Source: Cristatella mucedo
Taxonomy: Eukaryota > Bryozoa > Phylactolaemata > Cristatellidae
Length of the DNA: 64,000 nucleotides
Direction: 5' to 3'
Assembly (NCBI GenBank): GCA_009760855.2
Contig: WPIO01000010.1
Location: forward strand, 1,224,001-1,288,000
Below, piece after piece: positions 45,340 to 56,480 of the stretch. The translations under genes were made by a program, and so were the position numbers. How positions within the stretch are numbered: the stretch's first letter is position 1; each line of letters starts with the position of its first letter. The notes beneath the pieces are model-generated. The model had not been told where the DNA came from. It searched no databases and saw only the letters and a list, made by a program, of their open reading frames with translations.

Positions 45340-46703
45340 GGTAATAAAAAATAATAATAATACATTTGGATGGCACCCTCAGCAACTTAATCTCTTTAAG
45401 GCACTTTACAGCTACTGTAGAGGAAGCATGATCGACTGGTTAGTGGTAGCAAGCTCAATGTCAGCAACCACAAAAGAGGTAACAGAGGTGACATGCACAG
45501 GGTCACTATGCAAATGTGGCGAGGTGCAGCATGTACAGTGTTAGCACGCATAGGAAAGCGAAGGGTAAATCACATAGACCCACTAGATACTGTGATAAAT
45601 AGATGTAGATTAGCTTTTTCTGAAATGTCATCAAGTCAGGCAATGTTATAGCGTGAGTGAGAAGTGAGTCCAGGCTTTGGAAGCATACGAACTAATGGTG
45701 CGGTCAACAACAAAATTTGCTATTCGAATGAAGTATATCTGTAAGATTTGAGGCAGAACAGTGGATGGTACGATGCCTATCCAGGTGGATGAGTAGATCT
45801 TATGCGTGTGCTGGAGCCTAAGAGTAAAAGAGCCTAAAATTCAGTGAAAGTACCTCGTAGTTGATCCTCTGCTTGACTGGGAGCCAGAGAAGGTGGGAGA
45901 GAGGATATGTAATGCGGCAACTGCAGCACTCACGACAGACAAGCGTAGCTACAAAGTTTTGCACTAAATGCAAGCACCTGGTTGCCCATGCCAGTAGACC
46001 AGCAAGCAGTGAGTTAAAGAAGTCAAAACGGGATATCACAAATGCATGGGCCAATTTAGATGTAGTATCCCTGACTAAGAAACCCCGAATGGTAGCTATG
46101 CTATGTAGTGAAATAGGCAGTATTGACTGTAGAGCTAATGTGATCGTCTAATGAAATGTCACTTTTAAATAGGACACTTGGATTACGTGCAGATGCAACA
46201 GGAGATACACTAGCAGAACCAATTTTGAGCGTCAAGCTTTCTAATTTCTTAATCACACTTCGTTAACCCACATCCAGTCAGTTGGTTTTAATCGTCATTC
46301 AATTTAAGAAAGTTTACTTCCATCCATGTGCGATGTCATCAATACATGCAGCAGGAGAGTTGAGAGAATTGTTTGTTCTGGAGGGCTGTGAGGGATCAAA
46401 CCAAAAAGGTACAACTTAACCTCATTTACATAAAGGTGAAAGCCTAAATTGTCCCTAGCCATCCCATCGGCAAGAGGGAGATTACAAACCGTGTAAAGAA
46501 CCAGACAAAACATAGAGCACCAAGGCATACCTTACTATAGCGAATTCTTGGGTGACTATGTCCGTTTACATCCATACTCTGGAGTCTCCCACTGAAATAG
46601 GACCTGGACCTTTGTAGTGCTGTCCAGTGATGCACAGGCGAGAAGAGAAGTGCTCGAGAAGGTCATGGCGATCAATAGCATCAAAAGCTGCTGAAAGATC
46701 GTG
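45340..46703 (-). mobile_element. L2-clade LINE copy in duplication unit 1
   Basis: Minus strand from 46703: DLSAAFDAIDRHDLLEHFSS (palm motif A region), ALQRSRSYFSGRLQSMDVNG, a decayed GVPQGS-type segment and LYVNEVKLYLF, where the YADD active site has become YVNE. Next come [33 protein letters not shown], and the degraded C-terminus and tail. Frames shift several times. The catalytic aspartate pair is lost, so the copy is inactive. Confidence 0.88.
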
Positions 46704-47221
46704 CAAACGGTAGAGAGAGATTCCGGCCAACACGACGATACCTTGTCACATGCTTTCGGTTACGTTCTCCTTTCTTTACTCCAGTCCCCGAGGCCATACA
46801 CATTTGCTTTGAAAATTAGTCAAAGCATCCAAAAGCCACCAGGACAGGGCATTTCTAAGAGGCAGCTGAGAAAATGTATGCTGCAGGAGAGGCATAACGT
46901 TTTGCAATAGTTAGGCAGCTTTCACCATATCATACTTCGCTGATGACCACTTAGTTTTCACATTGCTTAGCAAAGCTATCATTTCCAAATCCATTCACGG
47001 TTCCACTCCTTGAAGTTACTAGCATCACCAAGCATACTCGTACATGTCCCTTAGTGCCGACAAGAATGACATCCTTTGATCGTAGTTCACGAGCAATCTC
47101 GTGAAAATATATATTTTTTTGAGCAGCACACAGTCTTGGTTGTGCCGCTGCTGAGAAACCGATATCACAAGCTAGTAACACAAAGAAAGCAAACTACAAG
47201 AGCATACAACACATACATTGC

Positions 47222-49583
47222 AGAAAGAAAAACGAAGAGCCAGGAAATTCAACTGAGGAGGCTGATCTTTCCTCTTTTAAACATGGCCGTCAAGTCGTTA
47301 GAGAGCTGCTGATAGTGATAGTATGTCAGGATGCAAGGTACTCTACGGTGCTCCATTGCAGGACTGACTATTAATATCGGCCGTTGAGTCGCTGGATGCG
47401 CCAGAGAAAGGTTGGTAAAAGGTCACGCACCAATCCGTAGAGACTCAGCATTACAGTGCCGTCTGTGCCTGAAGCCGAATGATCTCCTATCAGGCTAGCC
47501 GCCGGGAAATGGGCTGATCATTGGCCACGGAACCAATGAGGACATCGCATTGATATGCTAGCAACCAGGCCTCCAGAAAATTGCAGACCATCGTAGGTGC
47601 TGCACTCTTGCGTGTAAAATATTCCTCCGAGTAGCAACAATTAAGCTATCAGAGGCAATGAGTGGAATTAATTACTCTCGTTTCTTCAAAAAAAATAATG
47701 TCAAGGGGCTGATATGGTGCCAACCAGAAGTCCTGATTACGGGTTGAATGATTAAACTCAAGGTCGGACGCTTAAGGGATGCTGGAAATGAATGCTGCTG
47801 ACTGAGCCGTGCTCAGCAGGCCGACATCTTTGTTATTTGAGCTCCATCACCTTACATCGTCGTCGGTTCGGGCAAGTGAAACCCTAGGCAGATTGCCAGT
47901 CCTTGGAACTCAACATTGAATGGGAAATAACAATAAGAGCACCATATTTTATGGCGCCCTCGTAGAACTCAATCTCTTTCTAGGCACTTTACATTTGCTG
48001 CAAAGTAAGTACGATCGAGTGATTAGTGGTAGCATGCTCAATAAACAACAAGAATGTTTAGATGTCAAGATGTTTAGGGGTGACATGCTCAGGTCAGCAG
48101 CAAGAACGCTTGGTGGCTGCTTGCACAGTGTCAGCATGCGTACGCGCATGAAGGTCGAATCGCGGGACCCACTAAATGCTGTGATAAATAGATGCGTTTT
48201 TAGCTTCTTTTATAATGCGGTCAAGTCAGAAGATGTCGTGACGCAAATTAGGAGTGAGTTAAAGGCTTTGGGAGCATACGAACTCAACGAGCGGTCTCTC
48301 AAGGATTTAAGATTGTACGAGGAATAGGTAAACAATTAAATTCCGAAAAGCGGGTGGTACGATGCTTAGCCTGGTGAGTGAGTAGATCTGATACGTAGGC
48401 TGGAGCCAAAGAATGAAGGGACCTAAAAATGAGTGACAAAATGTTGTAGACGATGCGTTGCTTGACTGGAAACTATCGCAGGTCGGTGAGAAGTGGTGAG
48501 ATGTGGTAACTGCAACGCTCACGACAGAAAAGCCTAGCTGCACAGTTTTGCACCAGCTGTAAGTGCCTGATTGCAGGGCAGGTAGACCAGCAAGCAGTGA
48601 GTTACAGAAGTCAAGATGGAATGTTACAAACGCATTGTCCGACATAGACGAGGTTTCCCTGTTTTAACAAGCCCGGATTTTAGTAATGTTATGGGGCTGA
48701 AAGTATGCAGATTTGACTTTGGAGCTGGTGCGGTCGTCTAATGAAAGGTCACTTTGGAACAGGACGCCTAGATTTCTTTCAGATTCAACTGCACAAATAC
48801 TGGCAGAGCCGACTGTGAGCGTTAGCCTTTCCAATTTCTAAATCACACTTGGTGGTTTGCCTATAACGAGTAAGTTGTTTTTTTATCATTATTCAATTTC
48901 AGAAAGTGTGCTGCTATCCTTATGCGGATGTTATCAATATATGCAGCAAGTGAGTTGAGAGAATTTGACGTGCTGACGTGCTGGAGGACTGAGAGGGATC
49001 AAAGCAAAGGTACAACTGAGTGTCATCTGCATAGACGTGCAAGAGTGTGTGCCAGTGATAACCAGGCAAGTTCAGAGGTTCTCGAGAAAGACTTTGTGAT
49101 CGATAGTTACAAACGCTGACGAAGGATCGTGCAAAAGGTAATCGAGATCATTGATATGACGATATCTGGCGATATGCTTCGATTACGTCCTCCGTGTTTT
49201 ACTCTGGTCACAGATGCCGAATGCATTTGCTTTCAAAATTAGTCAAGCATCCAACAGCCACCATAGCCATGCGGGCTGAGCATTTCTAAGAGGCAGCTGA
49301 GAAACAGTATGCTGCCAGAGATGAATACGATTTTGAAATAGTTGCGCAACATTCACCTCATCAGACTTTGCTGCTGACCGCTTTACACAACGTACAGCGA
49401 AGCTATCAATTCCAAATCCATTACTAGTTATACTCATATAAGGTTCGCGGGTCACTCTCCGTGCTCGTCGTTTATCGCCAACTAGAATGATAATATTGTG
49501 ACCGCAATTCGCGAACGATCTCGTGAAAATACATTTTTAAACCAGCTCACAGTCTCGGTTGCGCCTCCGCTAAGGAGACAATG
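47222..49583. repeat. segmental tandem duplication, unit 2
   Basis: Second unit of the duplication described at 44575-47160, about 2.4 kb long. It is shorter mainly because most of the polymerase palm region of the L2 copy is missing. Substitutions and small indels are spread through the alignment, so the duplication is not recent. Confidence 0.85.
47938..49132 (-). mobile_element. L2-clade LINE copy in duplication unit 2
   Basis: Minus-strand remnants: [19 protein letters not shown], then frameshifted LQLVQ and LPVKQRI equivalents, WNSLP-type and NLKT-type segments, the 3' UTR and the tail hairpin near 47960-47990. The 5' end coincides with that of the unit 1 copy, where GATCGTGCA begins the DLSAAFD segment. 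Confidence 0.82.
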
Positions 49584-50150
49584 TTAAAAGCTTCCTACAT
49601 TCGCACGCCAGGAAAAGTCAGTCAGCGAAGAAGCTGCTTTCATCTATAAAAAAAAGGGAAATCGTCCAGTATGTGTGAAACATTTAGCCGTAAGGGACGG
49701 TAATTGTAGAGCATAACTTCACTCGCTGGCATTAGAATTACAAGATAACGCTTTATTTGTGACGATTGTATGAAATATGGCTCTACATAAACTGAGCAAG
49801 CCAACGGACAACTGTTCTTTCTTGGTTCTCTAGATGTCGAGTGCTGCGCACATCCGTACAGCCGTGGATCAATTTCCCACTCTTTGCCTGCTGCATGCCT
49901 CAGATCCGTGGCTCTGTCATGACGCGATTGAGTATTCTCTCATTAGTAGCAATGGATCCGTTTCGCAAGCTGGCCCCGCAGGGCACCAATTTTATGGATG
50001 CTACCTACATTTCTCAATGGAAGCCGAAAAGTGCAACAAATTCTGTTCGACGCGAATCAGCATCACGCACGCACTCTGATTTGAAAGCCGTACTCAGGGC
50101 GAGAATTTGATTCTTAGATTTCGAGAGCTCCGTTTCTAATGTATTTTCTA
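49584..50150. other. spacer with an acceptor-like site before an ATG frame
   Basis: A pyrimidine-rich tract ending in CTTGGTTCTCTAG abuts an ATG at 49834 that opens 81 codons. A second frame is open in parallel. No domain was recognised and no donor was found, so it is not called as an exon. Confidence 0.3.
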
Positions 50151-51083
50151 AGAAGCGTTTCGTGCGAACCAGCTGTCGCAGGCTCGACGCGTCTCGCAAG
50201 CGTGTTGCACGCTCCCACGATACGACGACGGCAATGGCGGAAGGTTTCCGTTGTACGCACGTTGACTGCGCCTCCTGCTCCTCTATAGCACTCGACCTTT
50301 GGCCGATCAATTGGCCGCGAATCGCCGTTGTGCGCGGCTCAGCATTTTCTCACCTTCGCTGGATGGAGAATCGGCCGGCATCTCGACAGCCGAATCGCCG
50401 TTGTCGGCGGACGACTTCACCTCCTCCGCGGCGGCCGGCCACGGTTCACCGTCGGCGCCTCGGCTCGCTTGGGCGATGCGAGGCCGATGGCCAGGCGGCG
50501 GCCGAGAGCCTGCAGCCCGCTTAGGCAGTCCGACGACATCTCGCAGGTCTCTCGAGGTCACAGGAAGAGCCAGCCGTCTGCAGACGACGCCGCCACGATC
50601 GTTTGCCGTCGCGTCGGAGCGAACCGACGTCCGCCACAGCCGAGATGGTGTCGCCGTGGGCGCGGAGGCGCGAACGACTCGAGCCGGCTGCGCGAGCTCC
50701 GACAGCAGCGAGCGCTGCGTCCGATCCGCTCCGCGCCACGAGCGCCGATTGGCGCCGCTCGGCCTCGTCAGCCTCAGGGTGGTCCCGATGCCTCCTCCTG
50801 ACTGACCGAGGAGAGCTGCCCGGGCCTCCATGCTGGTCCGGCGGCCGCCTCAAAAGACCGGCCCTCTACCTGCTGGCAGTTGACAAAGAACTCTCGGGGA
50901 CGAAGAACGCCACGGCAGAGCGTGTCGACGGCGAGCCGCCGTCGGGAAAAGGTCTGCTCGGGAGCCGTGCGTCGTCGGCGGCGGTCGGTCGGTGCGAGTG
51001 AGAGCCCTATCGCTCACCGTGGCAGCGGCGGCTTCATTGCCAGCCTCCGTTCCCCGGGGGAGTTCTCTCGATCTAGTGCTCCG
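50151..51083 (+). promoter_or_regulatory. CpG island, probable promoter and 5' UTR of the signal-peptide gene
   Basis: Very CpG-dense, with frames open on both strands throughout, as expected of an unmethylated island. It directly precedes the candidate first coding exon at 51084. No TATA box is visible; the transcription start is not resolvable. Confidence 0.45.
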
Positions 51084-51155
51084 ATGAAAACTTCTTCCTG
51101 CTTATGGCTCGCGCTTCTGCTGCTGCTGCTTGCCGCCGGCGGGAGTTCGTTTGGC
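51084..51155 (+). CDS. candidate signal-peptide first exon of a secreted or membrane protein
   Basis: An ATG at 51084 opens 24 codons: a basic start (MKTSS), a hydrophobic core dominated by six consecutive Leu (CLWLALLLLLL), then small residues AAGGSSFG. This is a textbook eukaryotic signal peptide, n-region, h-region and c-region. The last codon GGC is followed at once by GTAAGT, a full-consensus splice donor (51156-51161), giving a phase-0 exon end. The frame would read on for only 14 more codons in the intron. The exon lies at the right end of a CpG island, where a first exon is expected. Start context is weak (C at -3). Downstream exons were not identified, so the mature protein is unknown. 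Confidence 0.55.
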
Positions 51156-51650
51156 GTAAGTCTCTCGGCGCCGGTCAGGAGTGCAGCCAATAGTCGCTAA
51201 ATGCCGCGAGTCTGGCGATTGAGCGGCAGTGCTACATCCACGGGGCGCATAGGCCGGTAGCGCTGCGCTCACCTATTGCGGCGTCGTCGAAATCGGTCAA
51301 GATCTCTGTCCGTCTACGTTCGGGTAACGAGTAGCGTGTCGGTTCTGAGGTAATATTAAAAATAAAATTACTTGCTGCGAGCATGTGATGCAGGTGTAGG
51401 ATTTTTTGGTTTTGCAGTTTATCTTTTCGTAGGCCACAGCTGAACGACGTCGACAGGAAACTCGCAGCCCGCACTTGACTGACTTTGCTTAGCCACCTTT
51501 GCAAGGCTGCTCAGCGAACTGCGTGGAGAAGATATCCTGACTAATTCAACCCGATGAGCTTGCACTTTTGGGGCAAGCGAGGCGCTACGGCTGATAACGT
51601 ATATAATTAATGAAGAAATCGCACCTTTAGGACCCTAGACTATAGGCTCT
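51156..51650 (+). other. probable intron start, spacer
   Basis: Begins with the GTAAGT donor of the signal-peptide exon. No further exon, repeat family or RNA was recognised. Confidence 0.4.
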
Positions 51651-52500
51651 AGACGACCGCTCGTCCGAGCGAGCGCAATAAAGCGAAAGCTACGTCCCCA
51701 GTGGGTTCGGCGGAAGTTCCCCTGGAATCATCGACCGGGACGGCTTGCGTTGCATTTTCTCTGCGGCTTCTACGTAAGCACGCACGCACGCCTAGTCGCA
51801 ACGAGGCGACGCTCCTTCGCTGGGAGCGCTAAAGCTGGCTCGCCATTGGCAAGCAGCCAACTTGTCCGAAGCTACAATTCTCCGCCAGTCGACTCCTGCA
51901 AGCCCCGCCCCCGGTTCTGGTGGCGCTGCTTCCGGGCTCCGTCTCGGCCCGCCGCGCAGGTGGCCGTGCGGCGGGCCCTCTCGCACGCGGTCCGTCGAAC
52001 GGTCCTCCGCTCGTGCGGCAGCAGCTTCAGAAGAGCAAGGCGCTCGCTCGCTCGAGCTAAGACTTCGCAGGCGGACAGAATTTGAGGCTCGTTGTCTACT
52101 GCCGCTGGCCCGAGCGTCGCACGCTGGAAGCGATCGCAAAAGCCACACAGACCGCCGCTCAGAGTTCTCCCAGTATTTGCGCGTTCGCCATTTGTAGCTT
52201 AGTCGGCGCCCATGGGGGTCCGGTTTACTGCTTCTGCCGGTGGGGGTGGGGCCATTTGCCTGCAGCTGAGACCTTACGCTCGATCGTCGCTCTTCCTGCG
52301 AACGACACCGAAGCGGTTATAGCTTCAAAACGCGAGCGAGCCGGAACGCCGGGCACGTTCTCAGCTCTCGTTTCCACTCGCATGGCTCACAGCTACATCT
52401 GTGAGCCCTGTGAGCTTTCTCTCACTTCCGGCAGCTTCAACAGCCAAGCACATGCATTGCCGACATACATTTGCGGCGGGTGGCGGCTAACTTTCACAGA
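51651..52500. other. second GC-rich island
   Basis: CpG-rich, with open frames on both strands and no recognisable domain. A perfect 9-bp inverted repeat GGCTCACAG / CTGTGAGCC lies at 52384-52407. Confidence 0.4.
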
Positions 52501-53015
52501 TTGATTCAGAGTATTAGTTTTAGGCGAACGTTGTACCGCTCATAAAATTAATAGCCAGACTCACAATGGCTCGGTCAGCAGATTCCCTGTGCCTTTTGTA
52601 CGGCTAACAGACGCTATGTTGGGACAGTTTCCTATTCGTAGACGACCGCTTCAGCTTTACATTCAATCGGCCCCCCTTTTGTTTTTAGCTAAGTAAAGTT
52701 AAGTAAGATAAGTAAAAGTTAAAGAAAAAGCTAAGTAAGATTGCGTGTGCTGAGGTTCCGGAGTTCCACCGCAAAGTCAGTCGATGTATTTCCGACCTAC
52801 GGTCTTGACTTCTGAAGCTGACCTTGCAGCTCTTTCAGCTTGTGCGATAAGACGAATCCGGGCGGTGCCAAACTGACAGCTAGGCTTGCCATCCGGTACC
52901 GTTAAAGTGCCACGTAAAATCTTTTCCTACGACCTCCATAAGCTCTTCCGTAAGCAGCTCATCGAATTAAATGTTCTGTCACTTGCTTGGTTGTCCTTTC
53001 ATGCTCTCACACCGG
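52501..53015. other. spacer leading into the minisatellite
   Basis: AAGTAAG-type short repeats occur at 52690-52740. Nothing else was recognised. Confidence 0.4.
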
Positions 53016-53337
53016 CTTACTTACACATGCTCTCACGCTATTACATACTCTCACGCATGCTCTTACACATGCTCTCACACTTACTTACACATGCTCTCAC
53101 GCTATTACATACTCTCACGCATGCTCTTACACATGCTCTCACACTTACTTACACATGCTCTCATGCTATTACATACTCTCACGCATGCTCTTACACATGC
53201 TCTCACACTTACTTACACATGCTCTCACGCTATTACATACTCTCACGCATGCTCTTACACATGCTCTCACACTTACTTACACATGCTCTCACGCTATTAC
53301 ATACTCTCACGCATGCTCTTACACATGCTCTCACACT
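53016..53337. repeat. 64-bp minisatellite, five units
   Basis: Units begin CTTACTTACACATGCTCTCA at 53016, 53080, 53144, 53208 and 53272. They are almost identical; one unit has T for C near 53164. Because 64 is not a multiple of three and the unit has no forward stop in any register, all three plus frames stay open, giving misleading frames of up to 198 codons. The array resumes at 53865 after the solo LTR. Confidence 0.97.
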
Positions 53338-53864
53338 TGTACCCTAGAGTAGGCGGACCCACTGACATTCGATATGTCGGGCTGGGCGTTGCCTTGCCCC
53401 GGAAGGGAAAAGCCTGGGGTCAGCTCCCAGAGTTCCGAGGACGGGAACTGGGTACAACGTGCTCGCTCTCTTTCGGCGGAAGCTCTCGACGGTGTTGGAC
53501 GTCCGCTCCGTCTACCACAGAGTACTCAGCTAGCCGGGTCTTGGACGGCGTATGCTTGTACTGGTGAGACGGAGTCCTGCGACGGTGCGACTGTGGAAGC
53601 CGACTGAGCACTAACACGTTTGTTCGCGCTTGCGGTGTCATCCCGCGCCCCTGTAGTTTACCTTGTACAGGAACTACCTCTGTAGGCTTGTTTAGTGCCC
53701 TCCTTTGTATAGCGCATGCGTGTGTATTATATAAAGTGTTGTGTACCCGATTGATCACGCGTGAACCACTGTTACCGAAGGGCCCGGCGTAACGACCCAG
53801 AACGGACATAGATAGTAGCGAGCCATAGTGGGAGTTAGCCGCTGGCCCATTGAACTCGGTTACA
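53338..53864 (+). mobile_element. 527-bp solo LTR with 4-bp target duplication
   Basis: The interval begins TGTACCCTAG and ends CTCGGTTACA, so it has TG...CA termini and short imperfect inverted ends (TGTACCC versus TGTAACC). It is flanked on both sides by CACT (53334-53337 and 53865-53868). Removing it and one CACT restores the 64-bp array exactly in register. A TATA-like TTATATAAAG lies at about 53729. This fits a solo LTR left by recombination; strand is chosen from the TATA-like motif and is tentative. Related sequence occurs at 41394-41545. Confidence 0.8.
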
Positions 53865-53994
53865 CACTTACTTACACATGCTCTCACGCTATTACATACT
53901 CTCACGCATGCTCTTACACATGCTCTCACACTTACTTACACATGCTCTCACGCTATTACATACTCTCACGCATGCTCTTACGCATGCTCTTACG
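53865..53994. repeat. 64-bp minisatellite, two further units
   Basis: Continuation of the array at 53016-53337, with units at 53867 and 53931. The last one is slightly altered (CTTACGCATGCTCTTACG). Confidence 0.95.
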
Positions 53995-54617
53995 CTTACC
54001 TATTCGAAATAACAACCGTTGCTGAAGCGTTTAAGGAAGCTGGATATATCCTCTAGTGCCAGTGTGGAGTTATACAATTCTAGAGAGTGCACGTATCATA
54101 CTGTAATCCTCGTGGTTTTCCGCTTGATGAACGCGAAATCATTGCAGAATGATTACTTTTCCAGGCAGAGAAACGTATCAATTAAGTCTGGGTGCTAATC
54201 GCATGACTGACATGCGTCGGAAAACACTGTAAACTGCCTGAATAAGGGTCTGCGGAAACTTGGGAGCAAAGTAGAATCAGAAAACCGGCATCCGAATTTG
54301 CAGGTGACTGGACAATGAGGTTCAATAGGAGACAGGCTTTATTTACATGAGCTTATTTAAATGCTGTTGAGCTGATCAAAGAAAACATCTCAAGTCGTTC
54401 TATCGTTAAGTTTTTTTTAAAGTCTGTTTCAACTATTGCAGGACAGCGATCCAAGAGCAAGTGCAAACAGTTCAAAAAGTCACTGAGTCCCCATCGAGCG
54501 CGATAGAGAGACATCGCGAAGGCTCTAAACCGTGCAAGAGGGTGACGTGGAAGGTCAAGCAAAGGCAACGGGTCGCTCGCTCAACCCGGCTGGGACGTGA
54601 GCGAGGAGTAAGAAGTA
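53995..54617. other. spacer, nothing recognised
   Basis: No gene, repeat family or RNA was recognised. Confidence 0.4.
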
Positions 54618-54772
54618 AACTGATTTAACAACTTCTTTGTATAACGAGAAGCGCCTTCACGCTTTAACCACCGCTTGCAGTGGTCAACAAAGAGTCGACC
54701 ACGGCAATAATCGAACCCAAGATTTTGGTCGTGAAGGGTTAGCACCTTACCCTCGGGCTAAGGCCCAGGGGC
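54618..54772 (-). mobile_element. SINE-A copy, diverged
   Basis: Minus strand: decayed head, B-box-like GGGTTCGATTATTG near 54705-54718, GCAGTGG motif at 54675-54681, and tail with TATACAAAGAAGTTGTTAAA. Confidence 0.75.
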
Positions 54773-55009
54773 GAAGCACTAATCCCCAGCTAAACCCGAG
54801 AAAATCAGTAGTGACTACAATCAAGAAGTGATAAAGAGGCACTGCAGTGCATTTGCAGTTTACATGAGCCACCTTTAGCACACTGAGAGTTCGTTCTTGT
54901 TTGGCGACTAAAACGGAAAATTTGGCCTACATTGTCCCTGGATAGGAATCCACAACTTTGAAACTCTTGGCTAGAGATCAGCCTGCTATAGTTCTATCCC
55001 GGATGCATA
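54773..55009. other. spacer, nothing recognised
   Basis: Short unassigned stretch between two SINEs. Confidence 0.4.
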
Positions 55010-55171
55010 AATAAATACAATTCCTGTATATAGCACCCGAAGAGAACTTGATCTCTATTCAGTGCTTCACATATGCCACGAGACTCAAGCCCACGTATTT
55101 GATCCTCAAGTGCATTCACCTTGACCGTGGTCAAGGCGAGCACCCTTAACCACAAGGCCAAACCAGCGAAG
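55010..55171 (-). mobile_element. SINE-B copy with compensatory tail change
   Basis: Minus strand: CGCTGGTTTGGCCTTGTGGT head, ACGTGGGCTTGAGTCTCGTG B-box region, then GCACTGAATAGAGATCAAGT and TCTCTTCGGGTGC. The outer stem of the tail hairpin is GCAC/GTGC here, against GCGC/GCGC in the copy at 18421, so pairing is kept by paired changes. Confidence 0.85.
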
Positions 55172-55567
55172 ATATCAAGTTTAGTTTGCTGGAGTGATTA
55201 TTCCACTTTTTTAAGTTTTGGCTGTCAGATCTTGTAAGGAACCTTTCGACTGTTCATGACTTGCTTAGCTCTTTTGGCTGTCGCTCATACGCTTGCCGCG
55301 AAGCACTGAAACTATAGATTCTACATCTATGGCACATTAAGCACTTAAGCTCCAATCTAAATTTACATGGGCATATCTGGCTGAGGTGAGAAAAACCGAG
55401 ATGGTATAATCACACGCCCATCTGTGGGTGGCTATAAAGTATCCATGACAGCTCGCGATCCTATCACCACTGGCTTGTAGGCGTCCAGAAGTTCTGAAAG
55501 GTATTGCAGATATTTACACCACATCAGCTAAATGGATTTGAAGAAAGGACAGAGTTGGGTGAGTAAT
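55172..55567. other. spacer, nothing recognised
   Basis: No gene, repeat family or RNA was recognised. Confidence 0.4.
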
Positions 55568-55860
55568 AACAATAATAATAATGATAAAATTGGATATTGC
55601 CATCCGAGACCTGAATGTCTTTCTAGGCACTTCACAGGTGCAGCAAAGAGAGCGAGGCAGCATGATCAGTAACGAATTGGTATGACATCAGGCATAGCAT
55701 TGCCAGGCGTGACAGGCACAATGTCAACCCGTAAACATAGTCAGCAGCAGCAGGCACAGTGTCACCACACATAAGCACACAAAGGACGAATCTAAAAATA
55801 CGCTAAATGTTGTTGTAAACAGGTGTGCTTGAAGCTTCTTTCAAATGTCGCCATATCAGG
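55568..55860 (-). mobile_element. L2-clade LINE 3' end, diverged
   Basis: Minus strand: a short remnant of the C-terminus, a 3' UTR with GTGTGGTGACACTGTGCCTG-type words, then the tail region (GTGAAGTGCCTAGAAAGACA) and an ATTATTATTATTG end at about 55568-55580. The tail hairpin is partly decayed. Confidence 0.78.
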
Positions 55861-56480
55861 AGATATCCTGTGCAAAGGCTGCGATGCCACCTGAATAATT
55901 ACTGCCAGCTATTGAGTTCAGGGCTATCTTCAGTATTCACCAATTTCACAAACCGAAAGGACAAGGCTGATGCAAGTACAGTAATTTTGAGTAATGCACT
56001 ACAGTCAATGCTCCTGAAATGCTGGCGAGCTACTTCCGCTAGCTTATAGCGACTGACGATTTGTTAGGCACGGGCTCCCGATCGTCGATTACTAGGAATC
56101 GGTTAAGGCGAAGGTTGTGCTCTAGGCTTCCAGACATTCGACTTATGCTTTGGGTACCAAACGAGAAAAACCCATATCATATCGTCATATGCTGGCGCAG
56201 GATGCCTACGCGGGTCCTCTCTGGCTCGTGAATAGACAGCTCTGTGCTATGGACAAGCACTGCCGCGTGACGTTGCATTATGCGCTACGTTGCATTGTGT
56301 GCTACGCACAGCTAGTGAAGCTCTACTGAAGCTGCTACGCACAGCGAGTCAGTCGGAAGAATTTCGCGAACTGGTGCAGCACCTAAGATTTCGTAGCCAA
56401 AACTTCAAAGCTCAGGCTGCGCAGAGCACTTTTTCGCATGTCGGCAAGGACTAGCACAGATAGGACGAAAACTGCCTTTG
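55861..56480. other. spacer, nothing recognised
   Basis: No gene, repeat family or RNA was recognised. Confidence 0.4.

Larger units (their letters stand above)
44575..47160. repeat. segmental tandem duplication, unit 1
   Basis: This block matches 47222-49583 in the same orientation and order: a non-L2 left part (44575-45340), a minus-strand L2 copy, then a right part (46704-47160). Matches include GATCATTGGCCACGGAACCA and GGAATTAATTACTCTCGTTT in both left parts, and TCTAAGAGGCAGCTGAGAAA in both right parts. Both units carry the same 5' L2 truncation point, so the L2 was present before duplication. Minus-strand frames in the right part (46951-47181) have no recognised family. Confidence 0.85.

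Noticed and set aside
50162-51001. Several overlapping 110-174-codon frames on both strands
   Set aside because: Typical of a CpG island. None has a recognisable domain, and they contradict each other.
51651-52200. Possible second exon of the signal-peptide gene in the next GC-rich island
   Set aside because: Frames are open on both strands with no acceptor clearly preferred, so it cannot be assigned.
52886-53567. Frames of 121-198 codons rich in His, Thr, Leu and Ser
   Set aside because: They are produced by the stop-free 64-bp minisatellite in every forward register.
53016-53994. CRISPR-like regular repeats
   Set aside because: Units are contiguous 64-mers without unique spacers, which makes this a minisatellite.
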